NCBI GenBank assembly: GCA_902622595.1
Contig: CACNQM010000003.1
Coordinates: forward strand, 124,001-188,000
Length of the DNA stretch: 64,000 nt
Source of the DNA: an uncultured Bacteroidota bacterium
GTDB taxonomy: Bacteria; Bacteroidota; Bacteroidia; Flavobacteriales; Flavobacteriaceae
Direction of reading: 5' to 3'
Below the pieces are notes generated by a model that was given only the letters and a program-made list of their open reading frames with translations, was not told where the DNA came from and made no database searches. Below are positions 43,635 to 52,641 of the stretch, piece after piece. A program made the translations under genes and the position numbers. Every line of letters begins with the position of its first letter. Position 1 is the stretch's first letter.

Positions 43635-44587
43635 AATTGGCGCATTATCTCCTCTGCAACTTCAAGAGCTTTGATACCATCATTTAAGCTTACTTTTGAA
43701 TCACTATTAAATTTAATTGATTCATAAAAGTCATTAAGTTCAGCTTCTATAGAATTTATACTTTGAACTTCAGGGTTTTCAAAGAAAATAACTTTTTCTT
43801 CACCTAAATTATTTTTAACAATTAGGGAGTTTTCTGCTTCACCTTTATGCTTATCTCTAATTTTTACCACTTGAAACTCTTTCTCTAAAAAATTTATTGA
43901 TATGTATGCATCTTCTTGAAAAATTCTAGTTTTTCTCATTTTTTTTAAAGAAATTCTGCTTGACGTTAAATTTGCAATACATCCATCTTCAAATTCTATT
44001 CTAGCATTTGCAATGTCAGGAGTTGAGCTAATTATAGAGACACCTGATGCATCTATTCTTTTGACGTTTGACTTATTAATACTTAATATTATATCTATAT
44101 CGTGGATCATTAGATCCATAATAACAGAAACATCAGTTCCTCTAGGATTAAAGTCAGATAGTCTATGAGATTCAATAAATTTTGGATTCTTAATAAATTC
44201 CCTACATGAAATAAATGCCTCGTTATACCTTTCAACAAAACCAACTTGACCAATTATACCTTTTTCCATAGCCATAGTTTCGATTACCTTGGCTTCATTA
44301 GAATCGTTTGTTAGTGGCTTTTCAACAAATATATGTTTCCCTTTATCTATACATTCTTTTGCAATTTCAAAATGTGTAGTTGTAGGAGAGACAATCACAG
44401 CTGCATCAATCTTCTCGATTAATAAATGAAGTTCTTTAAAGAAAAAATAGCCTTTTTCTTGTGATAGTTTCTCAGAATTAAATACATCCGTATCATAAAA
44501 ACCTATAAGTTCAAAATCTGACTTATTCAATATGTTTAAATGGATCTTTCCAAGGTGTCCTGCACCTATTACTCCAACCTTAATCAT
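43631..44587 (-). CDS. Gfo/Idh/MocA-family oxidoreductase, cytoplasmic
   Basis: A 318 aa NAD(P)-binding dehydrogenase with no signal peptide. The Rossmann motif VGVIGAGHLGKIH is at residues 3-15, the family motif HIFVEKPLTND near residue 90, and the likely catalytic region MDLMIHDIDIILSI near residue 165 in the C-terminal alpha/beta domain. The substrate (a sugar or cyclitol) is unknown. It heads the seven-gene minus-strand operon that runs to the M20 peptidases. A TATTTTTA box ends 4 nt before its ATG, suggesting a leaderless transcript. Confidence 0.9.
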   Translation of the reverse strand: MIKVGVIGAGHLGKIHLNILNKSDFELIGFYDTDVFNSEKLSQEKGYFFFKELHLLIEKIDAAVIVSPTTTHFEIAKECIDKGKHIFVEKPLTNDSNEAKVIETMAMEKGIIGQVGFVERYNEAFISCREFIKNPKFIESHRLSDFNPRGTDVSVIMDLMIHDIDIILSINKSNVKRIDASGVSIISSTPDIANARIEFEDGCIANLTSSRISLKKMRKTRIFQEDAYISINFLEKEFQVVKIRDKHKGEAENSLIVKNNLGEEKVIFFENPEVQSINSIEAELNDFYESIKFNSDSKVSLNDGIKALEVAEEIMRQL

Positions 44588-44591
44588 ATGC

Positions 44592-44599
44592 TAAAAATA
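44592..44599 (-). promoter_or_regulatory. -7-like box heading the seven-gene operon
   Basis: Minus-strand TATTTTTA, one mismatch from TAnnTTTG, ends 4 nt before the Gfo/Idh ATG. Confidence 0.4.
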
Positions 44600-44639
44600 C
44601 AATCTTCTTTTGGAATTTTCGACTATTAATTTAATATTA

Positions 44640-45287
44640 GTGAATGTGGAAGATAACTTTAAATTTCATGGTAGAAGAAGACTATTAGCCCTGGAACTAA
44701 AAAAGAAGGGAATTGTCAATAAACAAATAATTAAGTCAATTGAGAGTGTTCCTCGACATTTATTTGTTGATCCTGGTTTATCTGAGCAAGCATATGTAGA
44801 CAAGGCTTTACCAATTGAATCTAATCAAACTATCTCGCAGCCCTATACAGTTGCTTTCCAGACTCAATTATTAAATCCTGTCAGTGGTGAAAAAATTTTA
44901 GAAATTGGAACAGGATCTGGATACCAAACTTCAATTTTATGTTTTCTTAAAACAGATGTGTATACTATCGAAAGAAATCACAATTTATTTAGATCAACTA
45001 CCAAACTATTTAATAGGCTAAATATTAATCCAGTTAGATTTAAATATGGAGATGGATATAAGGGATTGATAGATGATTCCCCATTTGACGGAATTTTAAT
45101 TACAGCAGGCTCCCAAAATGTTCCAGAGGATTTACTAAAACAGCTTAAGGTAGGAGGGAGGATGGTAGTACCAATTGGAAAAAAAATACAGGTTATGACT
45201 AAAATTACCAGAATTAGTATTAATGATTTTAAAAAAGAGACTTTTGGTAATTTTAAGTTTGTTCCAATGCTGAAAGAAAAAGATTAG
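44640..45287 (+). CDS. pcm: Protein-L-isoaspartate O-methyltransferase
   Basis: Pcm methylates isoaspartyl residues formed by ageing, starting their repair. The track begins at a TTG (44610), but GTG 44640 gives MNVEDNFKFHGRRRLL, which matches the family N-terminus, and leaves room for a promoter; the product is about 215 aa. Motifs are VPRHLFVDP near residue 35, the TISQPYTVAFQ substrate loop, the SAM motif ILEIGTGSGYQT near residue 85, and FDGILITAG. Length and order fit. It diverges from the Gfo/Idh operon and converges with smpB, overlapping its end by 4 bp. Confidence 0.93.
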   Translation: MNVEDNFKFHGRRRLLALELKKKGIVNKQIIKSIESVPRHLFVDPGLSEQAYVDKALPIESNQTISQPYTVAFQTQLLNPVSGEKILEIGTGSGYQTSILCFLKTDVYTIERNHNLFRSTTKLFNRLNINPVRFKYGDGYKGLIDDSPFDGILITAGSQNVPEDLLKQLKVGGRMVVPIGKKIQVMTKITRISINDFKKETFGNFKFVPMLKEKD

Positions 45288-45742
45288 TTATTGAAATTTT
45301 TCTTAATTCTCTTTAAACTAATTTTACTTTCTCTGTCTTTTATTACATTTCTCTTATCAAACTCTCTTTTTCCTTTTGCAACTGAAACATTGAGTTTTGC
45401 AATTCCTTTTTTACTTATGAACAGTGATAATGCTACAACAGTAATTCCAGCATCCTTGACTTGTTTTTGAATCTTTTTTAATTCTTGTTTATTTAATAAT
45501 AATTTTCTTCTTCTCTTAGGATTATAGTCTCTTTCATTTGAATTTTTATATTCATCAACATGCATATTTACAACAAAAAGCTCATCACCATTAAACTCAC
45601 AATATGAGTTATTTAAAGAAGCTTTAGCATTTCTAATAGATTTAATTTCATTACCAGTTAAAACAATACCACACGTATATTTATCTAACAATGAATAATC
45701 ATATTTAGCTTTCTTGTTATTTATGTTTATCGAATTATTCAC
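45284..45742 (-). CDS. smpB: SsrA-binding protein
   Basis: SmpB carries tmRNA to stalled ribosomes for trans-translation. The 152 aa protein shows NNKKAKYDYSLLDKYTCGIVLTGNEIKSIR at the N-terminus, the YCEFNGDELFVVNMHVDEY strands, RKLLLNKQELKKI, and the basic tail KGKREFDKRNVIKDRES that reaches into the decoding centre. It starts at GTG 45742; no ATG is suitable. The tmRNA gene itself is not in the window. Confidence 0.96.
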   Translation of the reverse strand: MNNSININNKKAKYDYSLLDKYTCGIVLTGNEIKSIRNAKASLNNSYCEFNGDELFVVNMHVDEYKNSNERDYNPKRRRKLLLNKQELKKIQKQVKDAGITVVALSLFISKKGIAKLNVSVAKGKREFDKRNVIKDRESKISLKRIKKNFNN

Positions 45743-45847
45743 TATGTAAAATTACAAATAAGAATTGTTTATAACTAGTTGATTTATATAATAGAAAACA
45801 AATAAAGTCGAGTTCCTATTTTATTAATTTAGCATTTTATAAATAAC

Positions 45848-47122
45848 ATGAACAATCAAGATCAAATCTTTAGTCTTATTAAAGAAGAAAAAAATAGACA
45901 GCTAGGTGGATTAGAACTAATAGCGTCTGAAAATTTTACTAGTGATAATGTAATGAAAGCAACAGGATCAATTCTCACTAATAAATATGCAGAAGGTTAT
46001 CCTGGAAAACGATACTATGGTGGGTGTGAGGTTGTAGATAAAATTGAGAATGTTGCTATTGATCGTCTGAAGACACTCTTTAACGTTGAATATGCAAATG
46101 TTCAGCCTCATTCGGGTTCACAGGCCAATACAGCAGTATTTGATGCTTTTTTGAAACCTGGAGATAAAATTCTTGGTCTTGATTTAGCACATGGCGGACA
46201 TCTAACTCATGGATCAAATGTTAATTTTTCAGGTAAAATTTATAATTCAAGTTTTTATGGAGTTACTAATGAAGGAATTTTTGATTACAATGAAATTCTG
46301 GAGAGAGCAAAAGAAGCCAAGCCAAATCTAATAATAGTTGGAGCTTCAGCCTACTCAAGAGACATTGACTTTTCAAAGTTTAGAGATATAGCAGACGAAG
46401 TTGGCGCATTTCTTCATGCAGATATTGCTCATCCGTCAGGATTAATTGCAAAAGGTTTTCTTAGTGACCCTGTTCCACATTGTCACGTAATTACCTCCAC
46501 AACACATAAGACACTTAGAGGCCCAAGAGGAGGTATAATAATGATGGGTAAAGATTTTGATAATCCATTTGATTTAAAATTAAAAAATGGAAATTTAAAA
46601 AAAATGTCTTCGGTTTTAGATTCCGCTATATTTCCAGGTAATCAAGGAGGTCCTCTAGAACATGTAATAGCAGCTAAAGCAATTGCCTTTGGAGAAGCTC
46701 TTGAACCTCAATTTGAAAAATATATTAATCAAGTCATCTCCAATGCATCAAGATTATCAGAGAACTTGACTAATCTTGGTTACAATATAGTTTCAGGTGG
46801 AACAGATAATCATCTTCTTCTAATTGATTTAAGTAATAAAAATATATCTGGTAAAGATGCTGAGAGAGTCTTGGGTCTATCAAATATTACAGTAAATAAA
46901 AATATGGTTCCTTTTGACGATAAATCTCCTTTTGTAACAAGTGGAATTAGAATTGGTACACCTGCAATTACAACAAGAGGCCTAATTGAAAGTGACATGG
47001 ATTTTGTTGCAGAATCTATTGATGCATCTATACTTAATAGTGAAAATAATGAAATATTGGCTGATATAAGCAATAGAGTTGAATCTTACATGATCGATAG
47101 ACCTTTATTCTCAACTATTTAG
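45848..47122 (+). CDS. glyA: Serine hydroxymethyltransferase
   Basis: GlyA converts serine and tetrahydrofolate to glycine and methylene-THF, the main one-carbon source. The 424 aa protein contains [11 protein letters not shown] near residue 20, [15 protein letters not shown] near residue 45, [25 protein letters not shown] and the Schiff-base lysine in [14 protein letters not shown] near residue 225. Length is typical of bacterial SHMT. About 105 bp of non-coding DNA separates it from smpB; I see no riboswitch in it. The stop overlaps the convergent cyclotransferase gene by 8 bp. Confidence 0.97.
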   Translation: MNNQDQIFSLIKEEKNRQLGGLELIASENFTSDNVMKATGSILTNKYAEGYPGKRYYGGCEVVDKIENVAIDRLKTLFNVEYANVQPHSGSQANTAVFDAFLKPGDKILGLDLAHGGHLTHGSNVNFSGKIYNSSFYGVTNEGIFDYNEILERAKEAKPNLIIVGASAYSRDIDFSKFRDIADEVGAFLHADIAHPSGLIAKGFLSDPVPHCHVITSTTHKTLRGPRGGIIMMGKDFDNPFDLKLKNGNLKKMSSVLDSAIFPGNQGGPLEHVIAAKAIAFGEALEPQFEKYINQVISNASRLSENLTNLGYNIVSGGTDNHLLLIDLSNKNISGKDAERVLGLSNITVNKNMVPFDDKSPFVTSGIRIGTPAITTRGLIESDMDFVAESIDASILNSENNEILADISNRVESYMIDRPLFSTI

Positions 47123-48128
47123 AAACTACTTCAACTTCAAAAAGTTTATCCCAATTTTTCCCAGTAACGAAAATTTTTCCATCAAAATATGCTATACCAT
47201 TCATTACATCCAGATCAGGTTTTTGTGTAACTCTATCTCGTATTCCAGAAAAATCTATTACTTTCTCTACTGCACCATTCAATGGATTAATTACAATTAC
47301 AACATCACGATTAAATTGATATGTATTAGCATATATTTTTCCATCTATGTATTCTAATTCATTAATATTCTTAATTTTTGATCTATTTGTTAATACTTCA
47401 ATAAATCTTATTTCCTCAAGAGTCTCAGGATCCAAAATCCAGATTTTATTTGTTCCATCTGATTTATAGATAAAACTTCCATCATTACATAAACCCCATC
47501 CCTCTTTACTTTTTCCATAATCAAAGTTTCCAATTTTATTAAAATCTAAATCATAAATGAATCCAATATTATTTTTCCAAGTAAGTTGATAAATTTTGTC
47601 ATTAATAATAGTAAGACCCTCTCCAAAATACTCGTAGTCAAGCTTAACAATATTTAGTATTTCCCCACTTTTATAATCTGATTTTCTTAAAGTTGATTTA
47701 CCATTTAATCCAGTACTTTCATACAATTGGTTGTTGTAAAATTCAAGCCCTTGGGTGTATGCATTTTTATCATGTTTATATTCAGTAATTACTTTATATG
47801 TCATTATCTCAGGTTCAATATTAGAATAAATATCAAATTTTTGATTAATCGAAATTATCTCGTTATTTGAGAATATTTTAGCAGCTACATTATTTTCTCC
47901 GACTTTGTAATCAACTAATTTTACTTCGTTTGAGACTAATTTATCATTTAAGTAATATTCAATAGAATCGATAATATTGTTATTAGTTGAAATAATATTA
48001 ATAGAGATCTTATCATCAATCAAAATTTTGTCACCTGAAGATTTAATCTGTATTTTAAATCCACTACTTGGATCTGGATTACAGTTTAGTATTAACAAAA
48101 AGAAGAAAAAAATAATACTATGTTTCAT
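47115..48128 (-). CDS. Glutamine cyclotransferase lipoprotein
   Basis: A 337 aa lipoprotein (lipobox LILNC, Cys at about residue 16). Residues about 105-335 form the five-bladed beta-propeller of plant-type glutaminyl-peptide cyclotransferase: [52 protein letters not shown] and [18 protein letters not shown]. This enzyme turns N-terminal Gln into pyroglutamate. The N-terminal 100 residues look like an Ig-like beta-sandwich. N-terminal pyroglutamate is common on flavobacterial exported proteins, which often begin with Gln after signal cleavage; several here end their signals in SQ. It diverges from the SDR gene. Confidence 0.9.
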   Translation of the reverse strand: MKHSIIFFFFLLILNCNPDPSSGFKIQIKSSGDKILIDDKISINIISTNNNIIDSIEYYLNDKLVSNEVKLVDYKVGENNVAAKIFSNNEIISINQKFDIYSNIEPEIMTYKVITEYKHDKNAYTQGLEFYNNQLYESTGLNGKSTLRKSDYKSGEILNIVKLDYEYFGEGLTIINDKIYQLTWKNNIGFIYDLDFNKIGNFDYGKSKEGWGLCNDGSFIYKSDGTNKIWILDPETLEEIRFIEVLTNRSKIKNINELEYIDGKIYANTYQFNRDVVIVINPLNGAVEKVIDFSGIRDRVTQKPDLDVMNGIAYFDGKIFVTGKNWDKLFEVEVVSK

Positions 48129-48162
48129 GAATTAAATTTATTACTAATATATTTAATAAATA

Positions 48163-48954
48163 ATGAGTAAAGTAATATTAATTACGGGAACATCATCAGG
48201 TTTTGGCAAATCAATTGCTGAAAAGCTTCACTCTCAAGGTTATACTGTAATTGGCACATCAAGAAACGCAGATAAAATAAATTCTGCTTTCAAGACTATG
48301 AAGCTTGACATAAATAATTATGAAATGTCAAAGAATTTAATTGATAACATTATTAATTTATATGGTAAAATTGACATACTAATAAATAATGCTGGGATAA
48401 ATATTACAGGCCCTATTGAAACTGCTAATATGTCAGATATTAAAAAAGTTTTTGATACAAATTTTTTTAGTCATGTAAATATGATCCAAAAAGTTCTCCC
48501 TAATATGCGATCAAATAATAAAGGATTAATAATAAATATTACATCAATAGCTGGATATTTGGGTTTACCATACTGGGGAACATATTGTGCTTCAAAGTCC
48601 TCTTTCAATATTATTGCTGAAAGTCTTAACATTGAACTTAAAAAATATAATGTTGATGTAGTTAATATTTCACCTGGAGATTATAAAACTGAAATATCTT
48701 TAAATCGAGTTGATAGGCTTGAAAGTGCCTCTCCTTATTATAATGAATACAAAAATGTTATAAATAGTGTTAACAGTAAGATGAAACATGGAAGAGATCC
48801 AAATGAGGTTGCTGAGTTGGTATCAAAAATTATTAATGAAAAAAATCCTAAAATTAATTACCTTGTGGGTGGATTTCTCGAAAAAAAAATCACTTTGAAA
48901 AGTTTACTTTCCGACAAAATTTTTCAAAAAATAATAATGAAACTATATAACTAA
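48163..48954 (+). CDS. Short-chain dehydrogenase/reductase
   Basis: A 263 aa classical SDR. The cofactor motif TGTSSGFGKS is at residues 8-17, INNAGINITGPIE near residue 76, catalytic Ser in NITSIAGYLG, and the catalytic YCASK at about residue 147. The substrate is unknown. The tail after residue 230 (KKITLKSLLSDKIFQKIIMKLYN) is amphipathic. It is followed 5 bp later by the transaldolase-family gene, so both are likely on one transcript. Confidence 0.9.
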   Translation: MSKVILITGTSSGFGKSIAEKLHSQGYTVIGTSRNADKINSAFKTMKLDINNYEMSKNLIDNIINLYGKIDILINNAGINITGPIETANMSDIKKVFDTNFFSHVNMIQKVLPNMRSNNKGLIINITSIAGYLGLPYWGTYCASKSSFNIIAESLNIELKKYNVDVVNISPGDYKTEISLNRVDRLESASPYYNEYKNVINSVNSKMKHGRDPNEVAELVSKIINEKNPKINYLVGGFLEKKITLKSLLSDKIFQKIIMKLYN

Positions 48955-48959
48955 ATATT

Positions 48960-49613
48960 ATGAAATTTTTTATTGACACAGCAAACCTAGATCAAATAAA
49001 AGAAGCTCAAGATATGGGAATTCTTGATGGTGTTACTACAAACCCATCTTTGATGGCCAAGGAAGGTATAACAGGTGAAAAAAATATTATTGATCACTAT
49101 CTTAAAATATGTGACATAGTCGATGGTGATGTATCTGCTGAGGTAATTTCAGTAAATTATGACGGAATCATTGAAGAAGGAGAAGCTTTGGCATCCCTTC
49201 ATAAACAAATTGTTATTAAGATTCCCATGATAGAAGATGGTGTAAAAGCCATTAGATATTTTAGTGACAAAGGATTAAAAACTAATTGCACATTAATATT
49301 TTCATCTGGTCAAGCATTGTTAGCTGCTAAGGCTGGTGCTAAATATGTTTCACCTTTTATAGGGAGGCTTGATGATATTTCCACTGATGGTTTAGACCTT
49401 ATATCTGACATAAGAGATATTTATGATAATTATGCTTATAAGACAGAAATTTTAGCTGCATCTATAAGACATACTATGCATATAATTGATTGTGCCAAAA
49501 TAGGAGCAGATGTTATAACTAGTCCTATTTCTGCTATTAAAGGGCTGTTGAAACATCCATTAACAGATATTGGTTTAGCTAAGTTTTTAAGTGACCATAA
49601 AAAAGGAAACTAA
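48960..49613 (+). CDS. fsa: Transaldolase/fructose-6-phosphate aldolase family protein
   Basis: A 217 aa short transaldolase (TalC/FSA-type). The N-terminus MKFFIDTANLDQIKEAQDMGILDGVTTNPSLMAKEG (quoted in parts: FIDTANL, DGVTTNPSLM), the Schiff-base lysine K87 in IVIKIPM, the NCTLIFSSGQALLAAKAGA strand and YVSPFIGRLDD define the family. Members act either as transaldolase or as fructose-6-phosphate aldolase; without the distinguishing active-site analysis I cannot choose. With the split transketolase elsewhere in the window it would complete the non-oxidative pentose pathway. Its stop overlaps the convergent lipoprotein gene by 4 bp. Confidence 0.92.
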   Translation: MKFFIDTANLDQIKEAQDMGILDGVTTNPSLMAKEGITGEKNIIDHYLKICDIVDGDVSAEVISVNYDGIIEEGEALASLHKQIVIKIPMIEDGVKAIRYFSDKGLKTNCTLIFSSGQALLAAKAGAKYVSPFIGRLDDISTDGLDLISDIRDIYDNYAYKTEILAASIRHTMHIIDCAKIGADVITSPISAIKGLLKHPLTDIGLAKFLSDHKKGN

Positions 49614-51013
49614 TTTTCTTTTAAAATATTTTCAATTTCGTTAGTAAAAAGATTACTAAATCCATCTATAATTTTTACTTTTTGATCAGTTATAATTGTC
49701 TTATTTAAATATGTTAATACCCAATCCTTGCTTGAACTTTCAAAGTCCTTAAATGAAAATTGGTTTGATAAGTCAAGATTTAATATATTTTGAGCTTGAC
49801 TAACCATATCTGTATATGGCTGAATACATATACCTACAAATCTATAATCTGGAAATTGCAATTTTAATTCCTCCACTCTTCTTATTGTCCTTCTATAATG
49901 ATTCATTTGGGTTTGAGACCAAAAATAAATTAAGGATTTTGAACCTTTTAATTCACTTAAACTGGATTTAGTAGATCCTTCAAAGTCAATAATTTCAATA
50001 TCTGGAAGTGAATTTCCTTTTTTCATTTTTTCTATGTCCCTGTAGAGTTTTGTTATTTCATTCAAATATTGTTCTGATGAGTTTACATAAGTATAATAAT
50101 CAATAAACTCATCATGAAAATCATTATTTTTAAAATTTAGTATTTCCTCAATAGCTGTGGCTCTAGCTAGATTATTTTTTAATAGTTGATCGGTAATTTT
50201 AGAATCAATAATTAAAAGTTTTTTAATATTAAAATCTGTATTATTTTTTTCATAGAAATATACTTTTCCGCTATCTAATGTTTTTTCATTAAAATAGTTC
50301 ATTAAATATGTTATGTAGGGCTCAAAGAGTGATAAATCAGAATCATTTAAGTCCATTCTTTCCCTGTAACTAAAATATTCTTCTCTCTCTGAATTTTTCC
50401 AGTTTCTACCTCTCAATAAGGCATACCTTTCAAGTTTGTTAAAATAATTATATTTTATACTTGCTTTTGTAATGTTTCTTGCAAGTCTTTTTTGATCAGC
50501 ACTCTTATTAAAAAGTTCCCATATCTTATTTTTTTCCTCTATAAGTGAGTCAATTGCTTTCCTGAATATTTTACTCTCTTGTGAATATATTTCAGATATA
50601 TATCCTGTTTCTGAATCATCCAATATAGACATATCAACTAAAAAGTTATTTTTGGATGATCCTTTTCCACTAAATGTTAATGATTCTTTGAAATCTTCAA
50701 CATTTACTCTAATCCAAAGACTATCACCGTTTTCAACTATAATATTTTGATTCTCTGGAACGTGTTCAATTCTATAAATTCCTGGTTTAATATCATGAAT
50801 TTTTTTAAAAAATTTATTTTGTGAATCTAACTGAATTGAATCAATTTTTATATTATTAAAATAGAAGTTTACATAATTTGAAGATGGGTTTATAATTTCT
50901 CCACCAAGAAAAAAACTATCATTTTGATTATCCTCACTACATGAGATTAGGAAAATTGAAATAATAACAGGTATAATTAGTTTTAGAAATTTCAACTTAC
51001 TATTTTTGCGCAT
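49610..51013 (-). CDS. Thioredoxin-fold (TlpA-like) lipoprotein lacking the CXXC motif
   Basis: A 467 aa lipoprotein (lipobox FLISC, Cys at about residue 25). The N-terminal 110 residues resemble the DUF4369-type beta domain that precedes TlpA proteins in Bacteroidota (FFLGGEIINPSSNYVNFYF). A long helical middle region follows, and residues about 330-465 have the thioredoxin/AhpC fold (GNSLPDIEIIDFEG, KSLIYFWSQTQMNHYRR, FPDYRFVGICIQ). The place of the WCxxC redox site reads WSQTQMNHY, so dithiol chemistry is not possible. It may bind or scaffold proteins instead. Its ATG is 4 bp from the ATG of the divergent ABC-F gene. Confidence 0.82.
   Translation of the reverse strand: MRKNSKLKFLKLIIPVIISIFLISCSEDNQNDSFFLGGEIINPSSNYVNFYFNNIKIDSIQLDSQNKFFKKIHDIKPGIYRIEHVPENQNIIVENGDSLWIRVNVEDFKESLTFSGKGSSKNNFLVDMSILDDSETGYISEIYSQESKIFRKAIDSLIEEKNKIWELFNKSADQKRLARNITKASIKYNYFNKLERYALLRGRNWKNSEREEYFSYRERMDLNDSDLSLFEPYITYLMNYFNEKTLDSGKVYFYEKNNTDFNIKKLLIIDSKITDQLLKNNLARATAIEEILNFKNNDFHDEFIDYYTYVNSSEQYLNEITKLYRDIEKMKKGNSLPDIEIIDFEGSTKSSLSELKGSKSLIYFWSQTQMNHYRRTIRRVEELKLQFPDYRFVGICIQPYTDMVSQAQNILNLDLSNQFSFKDFESSSKDWVLTYLNKTIITDQKVKIIDGFSNLFTNEIENILKEN
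51001..51008 (+). promoter_or_regulatory. -7 box of the ABC-F gene, inside the opposing gene
   Basis: TATTTTTG ends 9 nt before the ATG at 51018 and lies within the first codons of the divergent lipoprotein gene. Confidence 0.5.
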
Positions 51014-51017
51014 ATTT

Positions 51018-52640
51018 ATGTTATCAGTATCTAATTTATCGCTTCAATTTGGAAAAAGAATATTATTTGATGAAGTAAATATAACTTTTTCTCCTGGAAA
51101 TTGTTATGGTATTATTGGAGCCAATGGTGCTGGGAAGTCTACTTTTTTAAAAATTTTATCAAAAGATCTTGAGCCTAATACTGGTTCGGTTTTTCTAGAG
51201 CCAGGTAAGAGATTATCTGTGCTCGAGCAAAATCATAACAGATATGATGAAAATACAGTTATTGAGACAGTAATACTTGGAAATCAAAAACTTTTTGAAC
51301 TGAAAAGCGAAATAGACTCTATTTATGCTAAAGAAGATTTCTCTGATAAAGATGCAGATAGAGTGGGAGAGCTTCAGGCGACTTTTGAAGAAATGAATGG
51401 ATGGAATGCAGATGCAGACGCTGCTTTTTTACTTTCAAGCCTAGGAATTTCAGAGGAGATTCACCATAACTCAATGAATGATATTGACCAAAAGGTAAAA
51501 GTGAAAGTTTTATTAGCACAATGTCTATTTGGTAATCCTGATGTTTTAATTATGGATGAGCCAACAAATGATTTAGACTATAGTACTGTTGAGTGGCTTA
51601 CAAATTTTATCAATGAATTTGAAAATACTGTAATTGTTGTTTCTCACGACAGGTTTTTTCTAGACGCTGTATGTACTCATACTTCTGATATTGATTTTAG
51701 TAAAATCAATCATTTTTCGGGCAATTATACTTTCTGGCAGCAATCAAGTGAACTAGCTTCTAAGCAAAAATTACAGCAAAATAAAAAGGCCGAGGAAAAG
51801 AAGAAAGAATTACAAGAATTTATATCTAGATTCTCTGCCAATGTTGCTAAATCTAAACAAGCAACAGCAAGAAAAAAGATGATTGAGAAACTTAATATCG
51901 AAGAGATAAAGCCATCTAGTAGAAGATACCCTGCAATAATCTTTGAGCAAGAAAGAGAAGCTGGTGATCAAATTCTTGAACTTAAGTCTATTTCATATGA
52001 AAAGGATGGGGATGTTTATTTTGGTAATATAAGCTTTAATCTAAATAAAGGTGAAAAGGTTCTTATATTATCTAAAAATTCAAGATCAATTAATTTATTC
52101 TATGATTGTATTTCTGGAAACTTAGAACAAACATCAGGGTCATATAATTGGGGAGTTACAACTACTTCAGGATATTTACCAATGGATAATAATTCATTTT
52201 TTGAGAAAAATATTTCTCTTGTTGATTGGCTTAGACAATGGTCAAACAGTGAAGAGGAAAGGGAGGAATTATTCATAAGGAGTTTTCTTGGAAGAATGCT
52301 CTTTAGTGGAGACGAAGCTTTAAAATCATGTGATGTTCTTTCTGGAGGTGAAAAGGTTAGATGTATGCTGTCCAAAATTATGATGGGAAAACCTAATGTA
52401 CTCCTAATTGATGAACCCACAAACCATCTTGATCTAGAATCAATAACCGCTTTTAATAATTCACTGATTAATTTTAAAGGTACCGTTCTTCTTAGTACTA
52501 ATGATAGAGCTTTTGCTGATTCTGTTGCAAACCGTATCATTGAGATAACACCAAATGGTATTATAGATAGTTACCTTACTTTTAGTGAATATATTGTTGA
52601 TGAAAAAGTAATAACTCAAAGAGAAAAACTTTATAATTAG
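51018..52640 (+). CDS. ybiT: ABC-F ATPase, YbiT-like, with one degenerate ATP site
   Basis: A soluble tandem-ABC protein (about 540 aa) that acts on ribosomes. I start at ATG 51018 (MLSVSNLSLQFGKRILFDEV), not at the TTG of the track. NBD1 has Walker A GANGAGKST, Walker B VLIMDEPTNDLD and switch His VVSHDRF, but its signature position reads IDQKVKVKV. NBD2 has LSGGEKVRC and LLIDEPTNHLD, but Walker A is LSKNSRSINLFYD and the switch His is Asn (STNDRAF). The interdomain linker (residues about 245-310) carries FSRFSANVAKSKQATARKKM as in YbiT. One composite site is canonical and the other decayed. Confidence 0.9.
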   Translation: MLSVSNLSLQFGKRILFDEVNITFSPGNCYGIIGANGAGKSTFLKILSKDLEPNTGSVFLEPGKRLSVLEQNHNRYDENTVIETVILGNQKLFELKSEIDSIYAKEDFSDKDADRVGELQATFEEMNGWNADADAAFLLSSLGISEEIHHNSMNDIDQKVKVKVLLAQCLFGNPDVLIMDEPTNDLDYSTVEWLTNFINEFENTVIVVSHDRFFLDAVCTHTSDIDFSKINHFSGNYTFWQQSSELASKQKLQQNKKAEEKKKELQEFISRFSANVAKSKQATARKKMIEKLNIEEIKPSSRRYPAIIFEQEREAGDQILELKSISYEKDGDVYFGNISFNLNKGEKVLILSKNSRSINLFYDCISGNLEQTSGSYNWGVTTTSGYLPMDNNSFFEKNISLVDWLRQWSNSEEEREELFIRSFLGRMLFSGDEALKSCDVLSGGEKVRCMLSKIMMGKPNVLLIDEPTNHLDLESITAFNNSLINFKGTVLLSTNDRAFADSVANRIIEITPNGIIDSYLTFSEYIVDEKVITQREKLYN

Positions 52641-52641
52641 T

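Noticed and set aside
45743-45847. Glycine or THF riboswitch upstream of glyA
   Set aside because: The 105 bp gap is short and AT-rich, with no paired conserved cores recognisable.
52100-52540. 146-aa minus-strand ORF
   Set aside because: It is antisense to the second ABC domain of the ABC-F gene, whose motifs are conserved in the sense frame.
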